Origin: Prado023 sp963736425
GTDB lineage: Bacteria > Actinomycetota > Actinomycetes > S36-B12 > CAIYMF01
DNA: 64,000 nt
Direction of reading: 5' to 3'
Assembly (NCBI GenBank): GCA_963736425.1
Contig: CAVTOX010000009.1
Span: 62,001 to 126,000 of the forward strand
Positions 36,683 to 45,120 of this stretch are shown piece after piece (position 1 is the stretch's first letter; each line of letters begins with the position of its first letter). The position numbers and the translations under genes are program-made. Below the pieces are notes generated by a model. The model was not told the origin of the DNA. It made no database searches and was given only the letters and a program-made list of their open reading frames with translations.

Positions 36683-39347
36683 TGTCCGTCAAGAACGTGA
36701 TGCGCCTCGTCGCAGCGACCGCAGGAGTGCTGCTCGTGGCGGGAGCCGCAGGCCCCGGTGCTGCCGCCGTCACCACAGAGGACTCCGGTGACGTGCAGGC
36801 GACCGTGCGCAAGACCGTGCGGCAGGCTGCGACGGCGACCGGTGAAGTCACCAACAGCACGATGTACACCCAGGTCACGGCGGTCGGCAACGGCACCAAG
36901 ACCGTGGTGGTCCCCGTTGGGTCGACGAGCAACCGCAACCTCAATGCCTTCGGCCCGTTCCCCATGGAGGGTGAGTCCATGGTCGTCGGCCTCACGGTCG
37001 CCGACGGTGGAGGTACCGAGGAGCGCACCGTGACCGATGCGGACATCGCCCCGATGGTGGTCTCGGTCAAGGTCATGCTCGATGGAGTCGAGATCGCGCC
37101 CGAGGATGTCGTCGGAGCCAGCGGTGTGCTCGATGTGGAGTACACCGTGCGCAACACCACGGCGACGACCGGTCCGGTGACGTTCACCGACGTCGAGGGC
37201 AAGGAGATCACCGAGGACGTCGAGACCGCGGATCCATTCGTGGGCTCGCTCGACGTGATCCTGCCGCAGGGCTTCAACGAGGTCACGGCACCTGGCGCCA
37301 CAGTGGCGGGCAACGGCCAGAATGAGACGCAGCTCGGCTACACCTTCGTCCTGTTCCCGCCGCTGGGCTCGACCGAGGTGAAGGTCGGCTACCAGTCGCG
37401 GATCGGCAACGGCCAGATGCCGGCAGCGGAGTTCTCGTTCCTGCCGATCGTCCCGTTCGACAACAGCACGATCGCGGGGACGACCGAGGCATACAAGGGC
37501 GGCGCCAAGACCGGTGCCGCGATCTTCGGCGCCGGCGACCAGATCGGTGAGAACCTGCTCAAGCTCCAGGACGGCGCGGGCAAGCTCGTCGCGGGTCTGG
37601 GCCAGCTGTCGGCCGGTGCGACCCAGCTGAGTGACGGCTTGGTCAACACGGCCGCCCCCGGTTCGGCAGCACTCGCTGACGGTGCCAACCAGGTGGCCGA
37701 CGGCCTCAACCAGCTGAACGACAACGTGCCAGCGCTGGAGGAGGGCGTGTCGGACCTCAATGCGGGTGCGCAGCAACTCAACGGCGGCGCTAAGCAGGTG
37801 GCGGACGGCAACGCTGAGTTGGCCGCGGGAATCGTCGTCACTCAACAAGGGCATCAACCTGCTGTCACAAGGCGTGGCGGCACTCCCGACGGATATTCAG
37901 AAGAACGACGGGCTACAAGCAACTCCAAGCAGCCCTGTCGGGTGTGCAAGAAGCGATCGGACAAGACCAGTTCATCCCAGGCATCAACCAACTGGAGAAG
38001 GGCCTCGACAACGCGGACGCGGCTGATCCAGGCTTCAAGCAGGTACTCGGTGCCCTGTACCAGAAGTTGTACGACACCGACACAGCCGATCCTGGGGCGA
38101 GTCAGGCATTGACGAGCATCAAGGGAGCTCTGGGACCACCCCGCCGACTGCCACTCTTAAGGCGGGCGGCGTGTTGCGGATGGTCAAGACGGTTGAGACG
38201 CTTCTCGAATGCAACAAGCCAGCGCCAACTCCACCGTTCCCCGCTGGTACGGAGCAATGCCTTAAGGTCATCCCCGTCCCAACGGGTCCGAATCCGACGG
38301 ACCCTCACCTCCAATGTCGCCATCGACGGGCTTCTGGCGGGTATCCAGCAAGTCATCGGGGACGATTCAGTGGATCCCACGGTCCTCTACGGGCTGACCG
38401 AGATCATCGCCCAAATCGGAGACGGGTCGCCCCCGGCCTCCGCAAGCGACGAGCCCACGGCGACCTATGCGCTCAATGCGCTGATTGCTGGGATCGGCAG
38501 CACGTCCCAATTCCCGCCGGCAGATCCGACCAAACCGCCGGAGACGCTGTTGTACGGGCTCCAGGCCCTCAAGGCGGGTCTCTCCAACCCCAACTGCAAG
38601 ACGGCCGACCCTCAGAATGCATCCAACCCATGCGGCGTTTACCAGATCCAGGGCCTCGTCGCGGCCGGCATCAATCAACTCGTGGCCGGCATCTCCCAGG
38701 AGCTGCTGAAGAACATCGGCACGTCGCCTGCGGCGAAGGGGTGCGACCCGACGAAGACGCTGACCTGCGCCTCAGCAGCCCTGACTGCTGGGTCCGCGGC
38801 ACTTGCCTCTGGTGCTTCGCAGGTGGCTGACGGGACCGAGACGCTGGCCGCTGGCACCAAGACGCTCAACTCCAAGGTGCCGGCACTCGCCAGTGGCGTG
38901 TCGCAGCTCGACGACGGTGCGGGTCAGGTTGCCGATGGTGCCGACCAGCTCGCTGCTGGTCTCGGTGCTGCGGCAGACGGATCCGGTCAGTTGGCCGATG
39001 GCCTGAGCCAGGCCGAGCCGGGTGGCGCGCAGATCGAGGACGGCGCTGGTCGGTTGAAGAAGGAGGGCGCTGACGAGCTGGCGAAGACCGGCAAGGAGGC
39101 ACAGCTCGGCTACGCGAAGAATGTGGCGCTCCTTGAGGCGGCCCAACAGGCCGGCCTCGAAGGTGCGGGCATCCCGTTCGGACCGGCGGAGGGCACGGAC
39201 GTCGTGACGACGGGGGCGTACAAGATGTACGTGGCCGGAGTCGCAGCCGACACAGAGAACAACGCGCTCAAGTACGGCCTGGGCGCGCTGTTGATCGCTG
39301 GCGCAGGCGGAGCGGCGTTCGCGGCCGCAAGGAAGGCCGCCGCGTAG
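36682..39347 (+). CDS. YhgE/Pip-like surface protein with LxxG heptad repeats (four frameshifts)
   Basis: About 887 residues after repair. N-terminal signal (RLVAATAGVLLVAGAAGPGAAAV), an extracytoplasmic beta domain (about 40-250), then two blocks of xxxLxxG heptads (for example LADGANQVADGLNQL and LASGASQVADGTETLAAG), and a C-terminal membrane segment (YGLGALLIAGAGGAAFAA). Heptads of this kind occur in YhgE/Pip and related actinobacterial surface proteins. Corrections needed: extra bases near 37838, 37913 (GGG for GG) and 38304 (CCC for CC), and one missing base near 38133 (GGG for GGGG). Between about 37840 and 38480 codon use is less G/C-rich at third positions than in the flanks (CAA, CTA, ATT, AAT). 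The overlap with the upstream gene suggests a two-component surface unit. Confidence 0.75.
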
Positions 39348-39356
39348 TCGGCACGC

Positions 39357-40505
39357 TCAGCCAGCACCACCATCTGCCCGGCACCCGATGATCAGGGTGC
39401 CGGGCAGATGCGTTCCGCGCAGGGGGCTCCACCCGCCCCACGTGGCGTCGTTCCAGTCCGGCCACTCGGGCTCGACGATCGTCTCGATGGCGAAACCGGC
39501 CCCGACCAGGGCGGTCACGTAGTCGCCGATCGTCCGGTGGAACTCGGCGTACACCGCAGTTCCCGACCCGTCACGCTCCACGTACGGCGTGCGGTCGAAG
39601 TAGGAGCCCGACACGCGTAGCCCGGCGGGCCCTGGATCGTCGGGGAACGCCCACCGGATCGGGTGCGTCACGGAGAACACCCACCGCCCGCCCGGTCGCA
39701 GCACTCGCCGGACCTCGCGGAACAGCCGCGGCAGATCGCCCACGAACTGGATCGCCCCATACGAGGCGAACGCCACGTCGAATGACGCATCCCGGAAGGG
39801 CAGAGCGGTGGCCGTAGCCGCCACCACATCGAACCGCCCACGCCCAGCGGGACCCCCACTTTCCGGAGGCCGCCGACCCCCAGGTCTGTCCGTCAGCCCT
39901 CCGCTCCCGATCGTGTCGGGTTTGCTGGGCCCAACCCGGGATCGAGTCGGATCTGGACGAACGCGATCCGCTGAAACCCGACGAGATCCGGCGGGGCGCG
40001 CTGCGTGGCGCAGCTGCGCGATCGCAATGTCGATGCCGATCGCGGTAGCCCCGCGGGCCGCCAGCCACCACGAGCACTGTGCCGCGCCGCAGCCCACCTC
40101 CAGCACTCGCCGCCCGACCAGATCGCCCACCGGCCCCAGAAGCGCGGCCTCGGCCTCGGTCAGCCCCTCCGGCCCCCAGACGAAGCCACCCCCGCTGTCC
40201 GCACCGCCCACAGCGCCGCCTGCGTCTGTAACACCGGCGGCCCCCGACGTTGCGTCATCGATTCGGTTCGTTTCGTGGACCGAATCCATGACACTCGGGG
40301 GGCCGACGGCCGACGCCGCAGCCGGGCCGGCAAGGAACGCCCCGTGCTCGGCCTGGTACGTGTCCGCCTCCGCCTCCCAGTACGTACGCGACGCCCGGTC
40401 CACCTCGTCGGCCCCGATCCCGGACCGCCCGGCAGACCCCTCCTCAACCCACCCCGCTTCGGGCGATTCGTCGGATTCGTCCGGTCGTGGCGGGGTTGAG
40501 ATCAC
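39357..40505 (-). CDS. SAM-dependent methyltransferase with low-complexity insertions
   Basis: 382 residues, class I Rossmann methyltransferase. Motif I is RRVLEVGCGAAQCSWWLA, acidic motif II is ATAIGIDIA, the motif-IV region is FDVAFASYGAIQFVGDL and the post-motif is VLRPGGRWVFSVTHPIRWAF. The THPIRWAFPD and W-rich C-terminus match a group of actinobacterial methyltransferases of unknown substrate. Two segments look inserted: about residues 64-105 (Gly/Ala/Ser-rich) and 188-230 (Arg/Pro/Gly-rich), the second splitting the Rossmann core between motif II and FDVVAATATALPF. It is convergent with the heptad-repeat gene and shares a hairpin with it. It diverges from rpsA. Confidence 0.8.
   Translation of the reverse strand: MISTPPRPDESDESPEAGWVEEGSAGRSGIGADEVDRASRTYWEAEADTYQAEHGAFLAGPAAASAVGPPSVMDSVHETNRIDDATSGAAGVTDAGGAVGGADSGGGFVWGPEGLTEAEAALLGPVGDLVGRRVLEVGCGAAQCSWWLAARGATAIGIDIAIAQLRHAARPAGSRRVSADRVRPDPTRSRVGPSKPDTIGSGGLTDRPGGRRPPESGGPAGRGRFDVVAATATALPFRDASFDVAFASYGAIQFVGDLPRLFREVRRVLRPGGRWVFSVTHPIRWAFPDDPGPAGLRVSGSYFDRTPYVERDGSGTAVYAEFHRTIGDYVTALVGAGFAIETIVEPEWPDWNDATWGGWSPLRGTHLPGTLIIGCRADGGAG
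39371..39410. terminator. Strong bidirectional hairpin
   Basis: A perfect 16-base-pair stem (39371-39386 with 39395-39410) and 8-base loop. It lies 24 bases after the stop of the plus-strand surface gene and inside the last codons of the minus-strand methyltransferase, so it may end transcription from both sides. Its arms encode the methyltransferase residues from LPGT to CRAD. Confidence 0.8.
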
Positions 40506-40674
40506 GTGCGGTATCCTTTCAGGGCGTTACGGGCCTGCAGCGTCTCAGACGTAGTAGGCGCGCGCGTTCATGTCGTCCCCACCGGTCACAACCTCACCGG
40601 CCAAGGAATCACGGCGGTGAACACTGGCCCGTGCACGTGACACCGACATCTATCCACCGGAGCAGAACCACTCC

Positions 40675-42144
40675 ATGACCATCACCCCCACCACCTCTGC
40701 ACCGCAGGTCGCGATCAACGACATCGGTAGCATCGAGGATTTCCTGGCCGCGATCGACGCGACCATCAAGAACTTCGATGACGGCGACATCGTCGAGGGC
40801 ACCATCGTCAAGGTCGACCGCGACGAGGTCCTTCTCGACATCGGCTACAAGACTGAGGGCGTCATCCCCTCCCGCGAGCTCTCCATCAAGCACGACGTGG
40901 ACCCGTCCGAGATCGTGTCGGTCGGCGACGTCGTCGAGGCCCTCGTCCTCCAGAAGGAGGACAAGGAGGGTCGTCTGATCCTGTCCAAGAAGCGCGCCCA
41001 GTACGAGCGCGCCTGGGGCACGATCGAGAAGATCAAGGAGGAGGACGGCGTCGTCACCGGCAAGGTGATCGAGGTCGTCAAGGGCGGCCTGATCCTCGAC
41101 ATCGGCCTGCGCGGCTTCCTGCCCGCGTCGCTGGTCGAGATGCGCCGCGTCCGCGACCTCCAGCCGTACGTCGGCAAGGAGATCGAGGCCAAGATCATCG
41201 AGCTGGACAAGAACCGCAACAACGTGGTCCTGTCGCGGCGTGCCTGGCTCGAGCAGACGCAGTCCGAGGTCCGCTCCAACTTCCTCAACCAGCTCCAGCG
41301 CGGCCAGATCCGCAACGGCGTTGTGTCCTCGATCGTCAACTTCGGTGCGTTCGTCGACCTGGGCGGCGTGGACGGCCTGGTGCACGTCTCCGAGCTGTCC
41401 TGGAAGCACATCGACCACCCGAGCGAGGTCGTGGCCGTCGGCGACGAGGTCACCGTGGAGGTGCTCGACGTCGACATGGAGCGCGAGCGCGTCTCGCTGT
41501 CGCTCAAGGCGACCCAGGAGGATCCGTGGCAGCACTTCGCCCGGACCCACCAGATGGGCCAGGTCGTGCCGGGCAAGGTCACCAAGCTCGTCCCCTTCGG
41601 CGCGTTCGTGCGCGTCGAGGAGGGCATCGAGGGCCTGGTGCACATCTCCGAGCTGGCCGAGCGCCACGTGGAGATCCCCGAGCAGGTCGTGACCGTCAAC
41701 GACGACATCTTCGTCAAGGTCATCGACATCGACCTCGAGCGTCGTCGGATCTCGCTGAGCCTCAAGCAGGCCAACGAGAACACGACCGGTGCCGGCTCCG
41801 AGGAGTTCGACCCCTACCTGTACGGCATGGCCCCGTCCTACGACGAGGCTGGCGCGTACATCGGTCCCGAGGGCTTCGACCCCGAGACCGGCGAGTGGAA
41901 GGTCGGCTTCGAGGACCAGCGTGCCGAGTGGGAGGCGCAGTACGCCGAGGCGCACGCCCGCTGGGAGCAGCACATGAAGCAGGTCGAGGAGGCCAAGACG
42001 GCCGACCAGAATGCGGCTCTCGAGACCGGCGAGGGCGTGGGCTCCTACAGCTCCGAGGCCCCCGCGGCCGAGGAGGGCGCCGGCACCCTGGCCACCGACG
42101 AGGCCCTGCAGGCCCTGCGCGAGAAGCTGACCGGCGGCGCGTGA
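40675..42144 (+). CDS. rpsA: 30S ribosomal protein S1
   Basis: 489 residues with four S1 RNA-binding domains (about 38-105, 124-190, 210-280 and 297-366), each with the VxxxxxxGxxVxL...GxxP pattern, for example GGLILDIGLRGFLPASL and NFGAFVDLGGVDGLVHVSEL. A ~120-residue acidic C-terminal tail ends LREKLTGGA. Four domains rather than six is usual for this lineage. ATG 40675 is preceded by GGAG. The 169-base leader from 40506 shows no gene and may hold the promoter. No frameshift. Confidence 0.97.
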   Translation: MTITPTTSAPQVAINDIGSIEDFLAAIDATIKNFDDGDIVEGTIVKVDRDEVLLDIGYKTEGVIPSRELSIKHDVDPSEIVSVGDVVEALVLQKEDKEGRLILSKKRAQYERAWGTIEKIKEEDGVVTGKVIEVVKGGLILDIGLRGFLPASLVEMRRVRDLQPYVGKEIEAKIIELDKNRNNVVLSRRAWLEQTQSEVRSNFLNQLQRGQIRNGVVSSIVNFGAFVDLGGVDGLVHVSELSWKHIDHPSEVVAVGDEVTVEVLDVDMERERVSLSLKATQEDPWQHFARTHQMGQVVPGKVTKLVPFGAFVRVEEGIEGLVHISELAERHVEIPEQVVTVNDDIFVKVIDIDLERRRISLSLKQANENTTGAGSEEFDPYLYGMAPSYDEAGAYIGPEGFDPETGEWKVGFEDQRAEWEAQYAEAHARWEQHMKQVEEAKTADQNAALETGEGVGSYSSEAPAAEEGAGTLATDEALQALREKLTGGA

Positions 42145-42185
42145 CGCGCTGACCGGTTCGGCCCCACTCGTGGGCTGAACGCTCG

Positions 42186-42220
42186 AACGGCCCCGGAACC
42201 CACACGGTTCCGGGGCCGTT
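42186..42220 (+). terminator. Terminator after rpsA
   Basis: A perfect 15-base-pair stem (42186-42200 with 42206-42220) with loop CACAC, 41 bases after the rpsA stop. It is also suited to ending the convergent flippase-like gene at 42234. Confidence 0.9.
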
Positions 42221-42233
42221 CCGCGTCGGGTGG

Positions 42234-43523
42234 TCAGGCGGGGGCGGTGATGATCGGCTCGTCGGCGTCCTGAAGCGGTGGCGGGCTCGTGCGGGCCCAG
42301 ACCAGACCGCCCAGGGCCACGGCCCAGGCGACCGATGCGGCCACGGTGGCCAGAGCGTGGATCGAGGTGCCCAGCCAGAGGCCGAGGGCGGCAAGCCCCG
42401 CGACCCCGCCCCACAGCAGCAGCGTCGCGCGGCGGTCGTGGTGGGCCATCCGGGCGTAGAGCAGAACCTGGACCACGCCGAAGCCTGCGCCTGCGAGAGC
42501 GAAGATCCACGCGTCCTGGGCCACGGCGAGGTACTGGGTCCCCGACATGATCCGCACGATCAGCCTCGGCAGCGCCGCCACCACGACCGTCGACAGCAGC
42601 CCGAGGCCGGCCACTGCCACGATCGCCTGCTTCTGGGCGTTGCGGGAGCCGGCGACCATCCGGGGGAAGGCTGCCACGAGGACGGCTTGAGGCAGGAAGA
42701 AGACTGCCCGCGCAATGAGGGCGCCCGCAGCGTAGAGGCCCGCGTCGTAGGCGGGCAGCTGCGCTCGCGCGAGCAGGACGTCCAGATTGGTCAACGCGTA
42801 CAGCGCGATGAGCGCATGGGCGGCGTGGCCCACCTCGACGAGGAACTCCCGCGGCCCCTCCTCCGACGACCCCCACGGGGGCTGGCCGACGAGGAGGAAC
42901 TGCCCGGCGACGGCACCCAGGGCGGCGCCGACGGCCAGACCTGCGAGGGTCGTTCCAGCGGTGCCGCCAACGGCCGCGCCAACGATCGCTCCGCCCACCC
43001 GTGCTGCGGTCGCGACCACGTACAGCGCCCCCAGGCGCTTGTGGCGCTCGGCGCCCTGCAGGAGGCCGAGCTGCGCGCCAGTCACCGTGAACGGGATGAA
43101 GGTGGCGCCGACGACGACCACCGCGATCACGTCCGACAGGTTCAGGGCGGCGCTGATGAAGGGCGCCAGCGCTACCGTCAGGGCGCAGGTGAGGGCACCG
43201 ACCAGGAGCACGGAGCCTGCACCGATGTGCTCTGACGAGCGTCCGGAGGCAACGTGCCGGGCGATGACCACCTGCGTGGCGGCCATCGCCGTGCTGCCCA
43301 GCAGCAGGATCACGGCGAGCGCTCCGAAGGCTCCGAACTGCTCCGGGCCGAGCAGGCGCGACACGACCAGCATCTGGAGCATCGCGATGATCTGCGAGAC
43401 CACGAGCCCGACGCCCACGATCGCGGTCCCCTGGACCGAGATCCCGGCTGCCGGTGTCCCTGCCGTCGCGGCGGCAGGCGCCTCGCCAGCGGGATCAGTG
43501 CTCACCGGACAATCATCGCCCAC
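42234..43523 (-). CDS. Wzx/MOP-type flippase-like membrane protein
   Basis: 429 residues with about 12 hydrophobic segments, beginning IVGVGLVVSQIIAMLQMLVVSRLLGPEQFGAFGALAVILLLG. The SRLLGPEQFG motif after the first segment is typical of polysaccharide-biosynthesis flippases of the MOP superfamily. It probably moves a lipid-linked glycan precursor across the membrane; no glycan gene cluster lies nearby, so the cargo is unknown. GTG 43523 is the outer start; an in-frame GTG at 43505 is possible. Confidence 0.78.
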   Translation of the reverse strand: MGDDCPVSTDPAGEAPAAATAGTPAAGISVQGTAIVGVGLVVSQIIAMLQMLVVSRLLGPEQFGAFGALAVILLLGSTAMAATQVVIARHVASGRSSEHIGAGSVLLVGALTCALTVALAPFISAALNLSDVIAVVVVGATFIPFTVTGAQLGLLQGAERHKRLGALYVVATAARVGGAIVGAAVGGTAGTTLAGLAVGAALGAVAGQFLLVGQPPWGSSEEGPREFLVEVGHAAHALIALYALTNLDVLLARAQLPAYDAGLYAAGALIARAVFFLPQAVLVAAFPRMVAGSRNAQKQAIVAVAGLGLLSTVVVAALPRLIVRIMSGTQYLAVAQDAWIFALAGAGFGVVQVLLYARMAHHDRRATLLLWGGVAGLAALGLWLGTSIHALATVAASVAWAVALGGLVWARTSPPPLQDADEPIITAPA

Positions 43524-43649
43524 TGGGACTGAGGGCAGGACCAGCTGTGGGGCGTGTCAGAGCGGCACGGCCGCTCGTGGGTCGGCTCCTGGCCGGATGA
43601 TCTGCAACCGCGGGAGGCGGCTGCGGGGTGGGGCTGGCATGCTTCCCCC

Positions 43650-44253
43650 ATGATCAGGGTGGGGTTGACCGGAGGCATCGGTGCGGGCAAGTCGACCGTC
43701 TCGACGATGCTGACCGAGATGGGCGCAGTCGTCGTGGATGGCGACCGGATCGCGCGGGACCTCGTGGCGCCCGGTGAGCCCGCCCTGGCCGAGATCGTCG
43801 GGCGGTTCGGGTCCGGCGTCCTGCTTCCGGACGGCGAGCTCGACCGTGCCGGCCTGGCAGAGATCGTCTTCCCCGAACCCGGAGGCCCTTGCCGCTCTGG
43901 ACGCGATCATGCACCCGCGGATCGCCCAACGGGCCGCCGAGATGCTCGAGGCCGCCGAGCGAGGGGGCACAGCGGTCGTCGTCTACGACATGCCCCTGCT
44001 CGTCGAGAACGGCTCGGCCGATGACTTCGACGTGGTGGTGGTCGTGCACGCCCCGATCGAGGTGCGGTTGGCCCGGTTGGCCGTCCGCGGGGTGCCGGTG
44101 GCGGACGCGCGTGAGCGGATGGCGCGTCAGGCCAGCGACGCCGAACGGGCCGAGGTGGCCACCATCCTGATCGACAACGGCGGGGACGAGGAGCAGCTCA
44201 TCGCGCAGGTGGAGCGGGCGTGGTACCTGCTTCAGGCAGCCCTGGGGGAGTAG
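43650..44253 (+). CDS. coaE: Dephospho-CoA kinase (one frameshift)
   Basis: Final step of CoA synthesis. ATG 43650 starts MIRVGLTGGIGAGKST (P-loop), then VDGDRIARDLVAPG. Later landmarks are MHPRI, VVVYDMPLLVENG and RLARLAVRGV. The frame changes near 43882; CCCGAACCCGGAG most simply carries one extra A, giving VFPDPEALAAL. Repaired length is 200 residues, normal for the family. The 3' end overlaps that of the convergent PAP2 gene by 56 bases. Confidence 0.95.
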
Positions 44254-44977
44254 CCGGGGCAAGCAGGGCGCCTGGAGGGGACCAGCCGCGGTCGAGGGGC
44301 CACCACAGGACCAGGGCCGAGGCGAGCAGGACCACGGAGCCGAAGGCCCAGCCGGCGATCACGTCGCTGGGCCAGTGCACGCCCAGGACCAGCCGGCTCA
44401 GCCCGATGAATGGCCCGATGATCACCAGGATGCGCCCGACGACCTCCATCCAGCGCGTTCCCTGCGCCCGGCCGAGGTGGATCAGCACCAGGCCTGCGGC
44501 CAGGTACAGGTAGATGCTCTCCATGGCGTGGCCCGAGGGGAACGACTTGGTGAGGTCCGGCTCGAACTGCTCTGCGCCCGGCGGCCGAGCGCGGCCCATC
44601 GACATCTTGACGGTCTCACTGACTGTCACCCCTGCGATCCCGGACAGCGCCAGCAGCCCGGCGGCGGCGCGATGGTGGGTCAGAAGGAGGACGACCACCA
44701 GCGCGGTGGCGGCAAGGGCCGACCAGAACGGGGCGGTCACCAAGCCGACCACGTGCGCGACGTCGACGGGCCAGCCGAGCGGATCGGCCCAGCCGCGGGT
44801 GAAGTCCGTGAGCGCGGTGTCGAACCCGTCGAGGACGTCCGAGCCGGTTGACACGGCGACCGTGAGGAAGGCGGCCACGGTGATGGCTGCGACCAGGCCC
44901 ACGACGGCCCGTCGGTGGGCGACCACCGCCCGGGGCTCGTGGCTCGCGGAGGTGGGGCCTGGGGCGAGCTCGGACAT
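44198..44977 (-). CDS. PAP2-family phosphatase
   Basis: 259 residues from the ATG at 44977. Membrane phosphatase with the three PAP2 motifs: KMSMGRARP (KxxxxxxRP), KSFPSGHAMES (PSGH) and SRLVLGVHWPSD (SRxxxxxHxxxD). About six membrane segments are seen. In this family the substrate can be undecaprenyl diphosphate or phosphatidate; it cannot be told here. The frame is open to 45103, but ATG 44977 better fits the end of the leader. Confidence 0.9.
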   Translation of the reverse strand: MSELAPGPTSASHEPRAVVAHRRAVVGLVAAITVAAFLTVAVSTGSDVLDGFDTALTDFTRGWADPLGWPVDVAHVVGLVTAPFWSALAATALVVVLLLTHHRAAAGLLALSGIAGVTVSETVKMSMGRARPPGAEQFEPDLTKSFPSGHAMESIYLYLAAGLVLIHLGRAQGTRWMEVVGRILVIIGPFIGLSRLVLGVHWPSDVIAGWAFGSVVLLASALVLWWPLDRGWSPPGALLAPATPPGLPEAGTTPAPPAR

Positions 44978-45120
44978 CCCCGCAGGGTATCTGAACCTCG
45001 CATGGGAGCGACCGGCCTCGACTGTTCGGGAACCGTGCCCCGGCGGATTCGCCCAGCATCGACCTGAGCGCAGCAGGGCGCGGGGAGCCGTTGTCAGACG
45101 CACCGAATACCGTGTCCTGC

